From: SG8-41 sp963802355
Lineage (GTDB): Bacteria; Pseudomonadota; Gammaproteobacteria; Burkholderiales; SG8-41
NCBI GenBank assembly: GCA_963802355.1
Contig: CAWDIV010000036.1
Location: 682,001 to 746,000, forward strand
Reading direction: 5' to 3'
DNA length: 64,000 bases
The position numbers were made by a program, and so were the translations under genes. Under the pieces are notes generated by a model. It saw only the letters and a list, made by a program, of their open reading frames with translations. It was not told where the DNA came from and ran no database searches. Within the stretch, counting starts at the first letter, position 1. The number at the start of each line of letters is the position of its first letter. Positions 25,919-40,064 of this stretch are shown piece after piece.

Positions 25919-26875
25919 ATGAAAGTACTCGCGCTCGTCCTGGCAGGCGGCGAAGGAACGCGGCTCCACCCGCTCACCGCCGAGCACTCGAAACCCGCAC
26001 TGCCCTTCGCAAACGGCTACCGCATCATCGATTTCGCGTTGAGCAACCTGGTCAATTCGGGAATCTGCGCGATCTGCGTGCTGGTGCAATACCGGCCGCA
26101 GTCGCTCATCAGGCACATCGAGAACGCCTGGGTACCGCGGCTCGCCCGAAAGAAAGGGTTCATCAAGGCAGTATTGCCGCGGCCGGACGTCGGCTGTGGC
26201 TATTACCGAGGGACGGCCGACGCCGTCTATCAGAATCTCGACCTGATCGAGCTGCACAAGCCCGATCTGGTCGCCGTATTCGCTGCGGACCACATCTACC
26301 GCATGGATATCGGCCAGATGGTCTGCTTTCATCAGGGGCGCAATGCCGATGTGACCGTGGCGGCGGTCCCGGTCCCCATCGAGAACGCGGGCTCATTCGG
26401 TATCGTCGTGCCGGGGCCCGGCGGGAAAATACGCGAGTTCCTGGAGAAGCCCGTCCGGCCGCCTGCGATTCCCGCGAATTCGACGCGGGCGTACGCCTCC
26501 ATGGGTAACTATTTGTTCGATACCAACGTGCTGGTCGGGCTGCTGCACGGCGCCCAGCGCAGCAGCAGTTTCGACTTTGGCCGCGACATCATGCCCCGGC
26601 TGCCGGGGCGGACGCGCGTCTATGCCTACGATTTCTCGACCAATTACGTCCCGGGCGTCCAGAAGCACGAGGAGCCTGCGTATTGGCGCGACGTCGGTAC
26701 GCTGGAAGCTCTCGCGGCTACACAGAAGGACATCCAGGGACCGCTGCCGCGTTTCGATCTGTCGAATCCGCTCTGGCCGATACACGGCGCGAGCCCTCCG
26801 GTGCAGGCCCGGGAGCCGAGGCCGCTTCCTGCCAGGCCTGGCGACCGTACGATCCAACTGGGCACCGCCGGCTAG
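25919..26875 (+). CDS. glgC: Glucose-1-phosphate adenylyltransferase, short form lacking the beta-helix
   Basis: The ATG at 25919 opens MKVLALVLAGGEGTRLHPLT, the nucleotide-binding motif. FAADHIYRMD, the EKP motif (FLEKPVRPP) and MGNYLF complete a typical GlgC catalytic domain that makes ADP-glucose from ATP and glucose-1-phosphate for glycogen. The product has 318 residues, against about 420 in normal GlgC. It stops shortly after SNPLWPIHG, where the left-handed beta-helix should begin. Only 40 bases separate its stop from the convergent glgA, so no lost 3' part is present in other frames. Loss of this domain should alter allosteric control and tetramer assembly. Confidence 0.85.
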   Translation: MKVLALVLAGGEGTRLHPLTAEHSKPALPFANGYRIIDFALSNLVNSGICAICVLVQYRPQSLIRHIENAWVPRLARKKGFIKAVLPRPDVGCGYYRGTADAVYQNLDLIELHKPDLVAVFAADHIYRMDIGQMVCFHQGRNADVTVAAVPVPIENAGSFGIVVPGPGGKIREFLEKPVRPPAIPANSTRAYASMGNYLFDTNVLVGLLHGAQRSSSFDFGRDIMPRLPGRTRVYAYDFSTNYVPGVQKHEEPAYWRDVGTLEALAATQKDIQGPLPRFDLSNPLWPIHGASPPVQAREPRPLPARPGDRTIQLGTAG

Positions 26876-26915
26876 CTACAAGAAGCGAAGCAATCAATTA
26901 GCCGATAGAATAATT

Positions 26916-28457
26916 TCAGGTCTTCCGTTCTGTCCGTGTTTTCCGTGTGATTCCGTGGCCAATTTGGCCTTTGGTTTCCTCGATGCTCGGCGCAATGCGT
27001 CGGTATAGCTCCACATATTCCGCCGCCGAACGCCGCCAGCCGAAGTCGCAAGCCATCCCATTCTGTTGCAACATCCGCCAGCCTCGGGTGTCGCGAAAAA
27101 AATCGGTGGCGCGCCTGATAGCCGTGACAAGGGCCGGCACCGCCGGCTCGTGGAAGAGAAAGCCGGTCGCCGCCTCCGAGGCCAGCGTTTCCGCGGTGCA
27201 ATCTCCTATGGTATCGATGAGTCCGCCGGTGGCGTGCGCGATGGGGGGCGTGCCGTAGCGCTGGCTGTACATCTGGTTCAGGCCGCACGGCTCGAACCGG
27301 GAAGGCATGACAAACATATCGGCGCCTGCCTCGATCAGGTGCGCCATCCTCTCGTCAAATCCGATCGCCACGGCAATCCGCCCGGGATAGCGCGCGGCTG
27401 CCGAGCGCATCACGTCTTCGTAGCTGCGTTCGCCGCTTCCCAGCACGGCGAGCTGGACCGGCAGGGCGGCAAGCTCGGGCACTGCCGAAGCGATCAAGTC
27501 GGTGCCCTTCTGGTGGGTGAAGCGGCCAACCACACCGAGCAGCGGTACCTCGGGATCGGCCGCAAGCCCCAGCTGGTGCTGCAACGCCTGCTTGTTGACG
27601 CGTTTGAGGTTGACGGTGCGCGGACCGTAACGGCGGGCGATCAACGGATCGGTCGCCGGATTCCACTGCGCCGTATCTATGCCGTTCAGGATGCCGGTGA
27701 GCGCTGCGCGGCGCGTGCGCAGCAGGCCGTGCAGGCCGCAGCCGTGCGATTCCGACTGGATTTCGCGCGCGTAAGTCGGACTGACGGTCGTAATGGCGTT
27801 GGAATAAAACAGCCCGGCCTTCAGAAATGACATGCGCCCGTAGAACTCCAGGCCGTCGATCGCGTAGCTCGCGGGCGGCAGCCCCAAGGTCGCGACCAGC
27901 TCCGGCGCGAAGTTCCCGTGAAAAGCCAGATTGTGCACCGTCGTCACTGAAGCGGCATGCGGGCGGTCCTGGTAGTGCAGGTATGCCGGCGCCAGCGCCG
28001 TCGGCCAGTCGTTGCAGTGAACGATATCGGGGCGCCATTGCAGAGGACTCGCCGCGCTTCCGAGTACGGCCGCGGCCCGCGAAAACGCGCCGAATCGCAG
28101 GCCATTGTCGGGCCAGTCTTCGCCGGCCTCGTTCTGATAAGGCCCGCCGCCGCGCTGGTACAGAGAGGGACAGTCGAGAATCAGCAACGGCACGCCGCCC
28201 GGCAATCGCGTTTCGAGCACGCGCGATTCGAACGGCGGCGCCGACTCCGCCAGCGTGGCGACTACCTTGGCGTCTGCCGCCGCCGCGAGCACGGATGGAT
28301 AACCGGGCAACAGCACCCGCACGTCGATACGCAGCTTCTTCAGCGCCGCTGGCAAGGCCGCGCTGACGTCGCCCAAGCCCCCGATCTGGGCGAGCGGCGC
28401 GCACTCCGGCGTCACAAAGAGTACGCGGAGCTGACCGGCCTTTTCGGTCTTCACCAT
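26916..28457 (-). CDS. glgA: Glycogen (starch) synthase, GT5
   Basis: The 513-residue product matches the GT5 ADP-glucose glycogen synthase family: LRVLFVTPECAPLAQIGGLG at the N-terminus, HCNDWPTAL, TVHNLAFHG, GVVGRFTHQKG and the C-terminal PSRFEPCGLNQMYSQRYG. It elongates alpha-1,4-glucan from ADP-glucose. The N-terminal KTGGL substrate motif reads AQIGGL, so the usual lysine is Gln. The last 20 residues (RKTRTERKT end) are encoded by a dispersed decamer repeat and are probably not conserved. It is convergent with glgC. Confidence 0.9.
   Translation of the reverse strand: MVKTEKAGQLRVLFVTPECAPLAQIGGLGDVSAALPAALKKLRIDVRVLLPGYPSVLAAAADAKVVATLAESAPPFESRVLETRLPGGVPLLILDCPSLYQRGGGPYQNEAGEDWPDNGLRFGAFSRAAAVLGSAASPLQWRPDIVHCNDWPTALAPAYLHYQDRPHAASVTTVHNLAFHGNFAPELVATLGLPPASYAIDGLEFYGRMSFLKAGLFYSNAITTVSPTYAREIQSESHGCGLHGLLRTRRAALTGILNGIDTAQWNPATDPLIARRYGPRTVNLKRVNKQALQHQLGLAADPEVPLLGVVGRFTHQKGTDLIASAVPELAALPVQLAVLGSGERSYEDVMRSAAARYPGRIAVAIGFDERMAHLIEAGADMFVMPSRFEPCGLNQMYSQRYGTPPIAHATGGLIDTIGDCTAETLASEAATGFLFHEPAVPALVTAIRRATDFFRDTRGWRMLQQNGMACDFGWRRSAAEYVELYRRIAPSIEETKGQIGHGITRKTRTERKT
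26917..26962. repeat. Decamer-type repeat at the glgA 3' end
   Basis: TCCGTGTTTTCCGTGTGATT and flanking bases match 48700-48733 almost exactly. The unit is about ten bases (TCCGTGNNNT). It encodes the terminal residues of GlgA on the minus strand. Confidence 0.75.
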
Positions 28458-28483
28458 GGGAGCTGGGAGTGGGAAAGGGCGTG

Positions 28484-28578
28484 ATAGGTGATAAGTGATA
28501 GGTGATGGGTGAAAACCAGAGCAATCCGCGCTGCGGGCAACCTAGCACCCATCACTCATCACCCATCACTCGTCACGC
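28484..28578. repeat. Inverted GTGATRR heptamer array
   Basis: GTGATAG GTGATAA GTGATAG GTGATGG on one side and CACCCATCACTCATCACCCATCACTCGTCAC on the other form a long imperfect hairpin between glgA and the MASE1 kinase gene. Confidence 0.75.
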
Positions 28579-31174
28579 TGTTAGATCTTGCGGAGTGGAA
28601 TGAACGGACCCCGGCGATACGGGCTGTTGAAAGACGAGCGGCAGATACAGCGTAAAGGTGCTGCCCCTGCCCGGACTGCTGTCGACCCGGATGTCGCCCC
28701 CCAAAAGCCGGGTGAATTCCCGGCTGATCGAGAGTCCCAGCCCGGTTCCACCGAACTGGCGGCTGGTCCTGCCGTCGGCCTGCTGGAACGCGTCGAATAT
28801 GAGGGCCTGCTTGTCCGCCGCGATGCCGATACCGCTGTCCATCACGGAAAAAGCGACCACGTTTTCCGCCGCGTCGAGCTGCGCGTGACCCTGCCGCCAG
28901 CCGGAGGACGCTGGCGCGATCTGCAGCGTAACGCGGCCCTGCCTGGTGAACTTGAAGGCGTTGGCGAGCAGGTTTTTCAGAATCTGCTGCAGCCGGCGCG
29001 CGTCGGTGTGAATCTCGGCCGGCAACTGATCGTCTATCGTGACAGCGAATTCCAACCCCTTCTGGCGCGCGAGCTGGCGGAACGTGCTCTCGACGTAATC
29101 CTGGATCTCGGTAAATCGCACCGGTTCGATAGTGAGTTCGCTGATTGCGCCCGACTCGATCCGGGCCAGGTCCAGAATATCGTTGATGAGAGAGAGCAGA
29201 TCCATGCCAGCGCCGTATATCGTTTGGGCGTACTGGACCTGCTTGGGGCTGAGATTGCGGTCCGCGTTGTCGGCCAGCAGCCGCGCCAGGATCAGCAGGC
29301 TGTTCAGCGGCGTGCGCAGCTCGTGGGACATCTTCGCGAGAAATTCCGATTTCGCCTGATTGGCTCTTTCCGCCGCGGCACGCGCAGACTCCATCTGGAT
29401 TTCGATGCTCTTGCGTTCGGAGAGATCGCGCGTCACCTCGGAGTAGCCAATCAGCCGGCCCTTGGGATCCCGGACCGCTGTGATGACCACGTATGCCCAG
29501 TATCTCGAGCCATCCTTGCGCTTTCGCCAGCCTTCTTCCGCGTATCGTCCCTCCGCCGCGGCGGCAGCGAGCGCGTCTTGCGGCTTCCCGCGCGCGACGT
29601 CCTCCGGAAGATGGAAGATCGAGAAGTGCTGGCCGACGATTTCGTCGGTGCTGTAGCCCTTGATCCGTTGTGCTCCCACATTCCAACTCGTTACGTTCCC
29701 TTCCGTGTCGAGCATCAGGATCGCGTAGTCGATCACGGTATCGACCATGAGCCGGAAGCGTTCCTCGCTGCGGCGCAGCGCTTCTTCCGTTTCAACCCGC
29801 CGCGTTCGATCCCGGGTCACGTTCGCGAAGCCGCGCAAGGCCCCCACCTCGTCGCGCAGCGCGGTGATGATCACATTCGCCCAGAAAGTGGTCCCGTCCT
29901 GGCGCACGCGCCAGCCCTCGTCCTCGTGATGGCCATCGCGCACGGCGATTGCGAGGACTTGCTGCGGCTTGCCCTGTTCGATTTCCTCCCTGGGGTAGAA
30001 GCAGGCGTAGGATAGTCCGACGATGTCGGCGGCGGAATAGCCCGTGATCGTCTGTGCGCCCCGGTTCCAGCTCGCGACGCACCCCTCGGTGTCGAGCATG
30101 AAAATCGCGTAGTCCTGGATGCTCTCGATCAAGGTCCGGAAGCGCAGCTCGCTCTCGGTCAGCAGCTGTTCCATCCGCTGGCGTTCCGCGATATCGAGAT
30201 GCAGCGCACGGTTCATCTGCTCCAACTCGCGGGCGCGCTCTGCGACGCGGGACTCGAGCTCATTATGACTCCGGAGCAAGCCCTCCATCGCGCGTCTGCG
30301 TTCGCCCACCACGGCGGAGAGGACGAGGCCCATTACCACCATGGTGCTGGTGAATGCCAGAAACATCAGCAGAGAAGCATTGAGCGATGCTGCCGCGCTC
30401 GAATCGCGGAGCATGTCCCAAGAAGCCATGGCGGATACGGCGGCGATCGCCGTCGTCACTTCGCGTTGAGTGAAGCGGAATGCTGCCCAGATCATGAACG
30501 GAAGGATAAGGAAGCACGTCGCAGAGCCAGTCTTCGCAGTCATGTCGTCGGCAAACACAAAGTGCACAGTGACCAACAGCAGCACGGCGAAGCAAGCTAA
30601 TTCCACTTTTTTCGCAACCGGCCATGTCATGTCGTGTCGTCGGCTCCAGGTGAGAACAAGAGGCGTGACGATGATCATTCCGAAGAGATCTCCCTGCCAC
30701 CAAGTCCACCAGTTGAAGAAAATTCCAGTCGACGACAGCGGATGGGCGAACGACAATCGCAGCGACGCGACCGTCGCCGCGACCGCCGCGCCGAGGGCGG
30801 CGGCGGCCACAAAAACGACTACCTGTTCCGCTCGCTCGAAACTGCGGGGCACTCCGATGAAACGCCGGAGGAGTGTGGCGCCCACCAGGGCTTCGAGTGT
30901 GTTGCCCGTACCAATCAACATCGCCGAGATGATCGAAGACTCGACCGTCAGGTTGGCAAGGGCGGCGCCCACCCATATGCCGGGCCAGATGCTGTTGCCT
31001 AGAAGCAAGGTGGCTGCTAGCGCGATGCCCGAGGGCGGCCAAAGGGGAGTCGCATAGCCAGGAGGTATCGCAAAAAGCAGCGAGACCTTCGCTGTGAGGA
31101 AAGTACACGGTCGCGAGCAAAAGCACGCGGCCGAGGTACGATATCCGCACGACGGAAATTACGGATTCCGGCAC
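28573..31174 (-). CDS. MASE1-PAS-PAS histidine kinase with a +1 frameshift near the N-terminus
   Basis: An integral-membrane MASE1 sensor (about eight helices, residues 1-290) is followed by two similar PAS/PAC domains with WNRGAQTITGYSAADIVG and WNVGAQRIKGYSTDEIVG. A HisKA helix (SHELRTPLNSLLILAR) and a HATPase domain (NLLANAFKFT, DSGIGIAADK, GGTGLGLSISRE) complete it. Most of the gene is open from 31008. Upstream, the first MASE1 helix (RISYLGRVLLLATVYF) lies in another frame and rejoins as LTAKVSLLFAIPPGYATPLWPPSG when one base near 31102 is removed. I placed the start at GTG 31174 after GGGGAGAGT. Its kinase core closely resembles that of the HAMP-array kinase at 33570. Confidence 0.85.
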
Positions 31175-31329
31175 ACACTCTCCCCTGCACACTTGCGGAT
31201 GCAGACCGTGGAGATAGAGGCTACCACGAAGCGGAGCCGCTATTCTTACAACGCGCTTTCCAGAAGCGGGAAAGCGCGCCGGAAGCGGCATTTTAATTGG
31301 TAACTTCTCGAAAACAGCCCCCGCGGAGC

Positions 31330-31410
31330 AAAAAAAAGCCCCGACTGGCGCCGGGGCTTCCTACCTACACACGCACAGGGAGGGAGGGTTGTGCGTCTGC
31401 AAGGCAGAAC
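31330..31410 (-). ncRNA. Predicted small RNA with C-rich hairpin loop (sRNA-1)
   Basis: Read on the minus strand there are three hairpins in order. TCTGC-CTT-GCAGA lies at 31408-31396. The perfect 7-bp stem ACGCACA / TGTGCGT at 31396-31371 carries the 12-base loop ACCCTCCCTCCC. The terminator stem AAGCCCCG / CGGGGCTT with eight T ends at 31330. No gene on this strand ends here, so the terminator must serve a short transcript. The loop is complementary to Shine-Dalgarno sequence, as in the CcsR/cuckoo RNAs of alphaproteobacteria. The 5' end is not determined and no clear promoter was found. Confidence 0.6.
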
Positions 31411-31627
31411 TGATATTCGATGGCATGGTAATCCTTCGCGCGCGCGCCCTCTATCGCGCAAGCTCGATTTTGTTGTGGTTGCGTAATGGCGCGACGTAGC
31501 TAGGCCACTACATTTTCCCTGCAAGCACGGCGGAATGTTTCATCGCGGCGGCGCGCAAGGTCCACCGAATGCCCCTTGGCCGGTGGGCATTGAGCGGGTA
31601 TTCTCTACAAACAGCAAGGGGTGAGCA

Positions 31628-31700
31628 AGTAAGCAGTAAGCGCTAAGAAGCGCATCCAGGATTCGTGCATTCCGCTCACTGCTAACCGCTTAGCGCTTAC
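31628..31700. repeat. Inverted GTAAGCR heptamer array
   Basis: AGTAAGCAGTAAGCGCTAAG and CGCTTAGCGCTTAC are inverted arms upstream of the NarL-type regulator. A related set follows the same gene at 32355-32460. Confidence 0.7.
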
Positions 31701-31720
31701 ATTTAAGGGGAACGTGCATC

Positions 31721-32350
31721 GTGAAAATTCTCATCGCAGACGATCATCCGGTGGTGCGGCACGGCTTGAAGCAGATTCTCGCACTCGATCCCGATTTGAT
31801 GGTGGTAGGGGAAGCGAAGAACGGCAACGAGGCACTGGAGCTCGCGCGCCGCGTGGAGTGGGACGTGGCGATTCTGGATTATTCGATGCCCGGCAAGAGC
31901 GGTCTCGATCTGCTCAAGGATATCAAGCGGGAGTATCCGCAGCGGCCGGTGCTGATCCTGAGCATGCATCCCGAGGACTTGCACGCCACGCGCGTGCTGA
32001 AAGCCGGCGGTGCGGGTTACGTCAACAAGGAAAGCGTGTCGGAAGAGCTGACGGCGGCGATCCGCAAGGTGATGGCCGGCGGCAAGTACGTGAGTCCCGC
32101 ATTGGCCGAGCGGCTGGCTTTCGAGTTAGGGCCCGGCACGCAGAAGCCGCTGCACGAGACGCTGTCCGACCGGGAGTACCGGGTGATGTGGCTGCTGGCT
32201 TCGGGCAAACAGATCAATCAAATCGCGAAAGAGATGTTCCTCTCCCCGAACACGGTGAGCACCTATCGGGCGCGCATCCTGAAAAAGCTGGCCCTCGCCA
32301 ACAACGCGCAGCTCGTCCATTACGCGGTCAAGCATCAGCTCGTTCAATAG
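31721..32350 (+). CDS. NarL/LuxR-type response regulator
   Basis: The 209-residue protein starts at GTG 31721 after AAGGGGAACGTGCATC. The receiver domain (1-120) has LIADDHP, phospho-acceptor Asp53 in AILDYSMPGKSG, and Lys in GYVNKES. The C-terminal HTH (about 148-205) has LSDREYRVMWLLASGKQINQIAKEMFLSPNTVSTYR, the LuxR-type recognition region. It should bind DNA as a phosphorylated dimer. It is flanked on both sides by heptamer repeats and sits between two large kinase genes. A palindrome at 32613-32630 is a candidate binding site. Confidence 0.9.
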   Translation: MKILIADDHPVVRHGLKQILALDPDLMVVGEAKNGNEALELARRVEWDVAILDYSMPGKSGLDLLKDIKREYPQRPVLILSMHPEDLHATRVLKAGGAGYVNKESVSEELTAAIRKVMAGGKYVSPALAERLAFELGPGTQKPLHETLSDREYRVMWLLASGKQINQIAKEMFLSPNTVSTYRARILKKLALANNAQLVHYAVKHQLVQ

Positions 32351-32354
32351 CGCC

Positions 32355-32460
32355 GTGAGCGGTAAGCGGTAAGCAGTGGAGCAGTGAACGGTGAGCGGAG
32401 TAAGCGGTGAGCCGGAACTTCTACAACAAGGCACACGTCCAATTTACCGCTTACCGCTTT
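32355..32460. repeat. Inverted GTAAGCG/GTGAGCG heptamer array
   Basis: GCGGTAAGCGGTAAGCAGTG and further GTGAACG/GTGAGCG units are followed by TACCGCTTACCGC in inverse orientation, directly after the NarL-type regulator. Confidence 0.7.
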
Positions 32461-32901
32461 TTGGTATGACAAAGGAATGATTCACGCTTAAGAGCGCAGC
32501 AGCGGCGCGCGCGTGCTTGCTTGTCGAAGGTCCAGTCGTCACGCGCTGGCGGTGACAAATCGGTGACAAATTCCCCGGGGGCCGGCCCCAAAATTCCGCT
32601 GTGCCGGCGGCATGTAGGGGAGTCCCTACACCGCCTCGCCGGGACCGCTACAGAAAAATCACGGTTTCCGGGCTGGTGGACTGAATTTTTCCACCCTATT
32701 CTAGACGGAGTTGAGGAGCCGGCCGCCGGGTTGTTAACAATCGTGAGAATACGGGTTTCGAACTCCGGAGTGAAAGCACGGCGGATCAGGGGAGCGGACT
32801 ATTTCTTCGATCAATCGATGGAGATAGGGGAAGTCGTGTTGGTGGCGAGAAGCCTGGTTCTCGACCCGCCAACGCTTAGTCCACTCTACAAGGAGGCTGC
32901 C
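32461..32901. other. Non-coding leader region of the signalling operon
   Basis: About 440 bases without a gene. It contains the palindrome at 32613-32630 and the short perfect palindrome TTGTTAACAA at 32731-32740. No clear -35/-10 pair is evident. Confidence 0.4.
32613..32630. promoter_or_regulatory. Palindrome TGTAGGG-N4-CCCTACA
   Basis: A perfect 7-bp inverted repeat around GAGT. Dyads of this size and spacing are typical of NarL-family regulator sites, and a NarL-type gene lies about 260 bases upstream. The site precedes the exported small protein and the HAMP-array kinase. Binding is inferred only. Confidence 0.45.
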
Positions 32902-33102
32902 ATGAAGACGACTCAAGTAACAAGCATATTCGTACTTCTGCTCTCGCTGTTCATCGGGACCGGCTATGTTTCGAGCAACCCGGCACAGGAACGGGAGATG
33001 GGTCTGGTGCAGAGCGATGAGCGCTATGTGCAGGACGCGCACCTGGCGCGTTACCGGGAACATCTGGTGGATCTGGGCATCGACCGCTTCAGTTGCCGAT
33101 GA
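32902..33102 (+). CDS. Small exported hypothetical protein
   Basis: An excellent ribosome-binding site (AAGGAGG) precedes the ATG. The 66-residue product has a signal peptide (MKTTQVTSIFVLLLSLFIGT) and a polar mature part of about 38 residues with EREMGLVQSDERYVQ and a single Cys near the end. It has no recognised family. It lies just upstream of the HAMP-array kinase genes, so it could be a periplasmic accessory, but the giant kinase itself lacks an obvious membrane anchor. Confidence 0.65.
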   Translation: MKTTQVTSIFVLLLSLFIGTGYVSSNPAQEREMGLVQSDERYVQDAHLARYREHLVDLGIDRFSCR

Positions 33103-33224
33103 CCGCATGAGGCTTCCGCAGAAGCCTCGCATACAGGAAAGATGCAGGGAAAATAGCCGGGTCCGGATTCGGATACCGGCAAAAGGGCCGCGCGATAAGC
33201 GGCATTACTTGGCAGGGGGATTGC

Positions 33225-33557
33225 ATGCTGAAAGTGGATCTTGCGCGCTCCTCGGACGAGGAGCTTGCGGGCGCGGTGGCCGCGCACTGCGCTCCACTCG
33301 GAACAGTCACCAAGGTAACGGTCTATGCGGCACGCGCCGGCGCGTCCGCGCGTCCGTTTGCGATAATAGCCATGCAGACGCGTGAAGCAGCGGAGAACGT
33401 GTCCGCAAGTTTCGGCGGCCGCACGGTAGGAAGCGCGGTCGTGGTGTTCCTGGAGCAGCTGGCCGATGCTGTCTTTCCACCAGTCGACGGCGGCATGCAG
33501 GGGGTGGCGGACAACGTTGTCACGCTGGGCAAGGCCGGTCGCGAACGAACATTCTAG
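33225..33557 (+). CDS. RRM-like hypothetical protein, 110 residues
   Basis: The ATG follows GGCAGGGGGATTGC. The predicted order of strands and helices (KVDLARSS, ELAGAVAAHCAPLG, VTKVTVYAA, PFAIIAMQ, TREAAENVSASFGG, VVVFLEQ) is beta-alpha-beta-beta-alpha-beta, as in RNA recognition motif folds. The aromatic RNP residues are not obvious. It is 12 bases upstream of the HAMP-array kinase and certainly in the same transcript. A small RRM-like protein is a regular companion of such kinases only by inference; a nucleic-acid role is unproven. Confidence 0.6.
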   Translation: MLKVDLARSSDEELAGAVAAHCAPLGTVTKVTVYAARAGASARPFAIIAMQTREAAENVSASFGGRTVGSAVVVFLEQLADAVFPPVDGGMQGVADNVVTLGKAGRERTF

Positions 33558-33569
33558 GGGGCGAGGTAT

Positions 33570-39927
<6,358 letters not shown>

Positions 39928-39973
39928 CGAGTGTCGAGTAATGAGTGACGAGTACGAGAACCGGTCTCAAAAG

Positions 39974-40018
39974 TACTTCCCTCCCCTTCAAGGGGAGGAT
40001 TAGGGTGGGGATGGGGTC
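39974..40018. repeat. REP-like palindrome with TAGGGTGGGG tail
   Basis: CTCCCCTTCAAGGGGAG is a perfect hairpin, followed by GATTAGGGTGGGGATGGGGT. This is a widespread dispersed repeat in proteobacteria. It separates the giant kinase from the next kinase gene. Heptamer-like GAGTAAT GAGTGAC GAGTACG units precede it at 39928-39957. Confidence 0.75.
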
Positions 40019-40064
40019 AATGATCGTCGAGCCGACCCCCATCCTGGAACCACTGAGATAGCAC

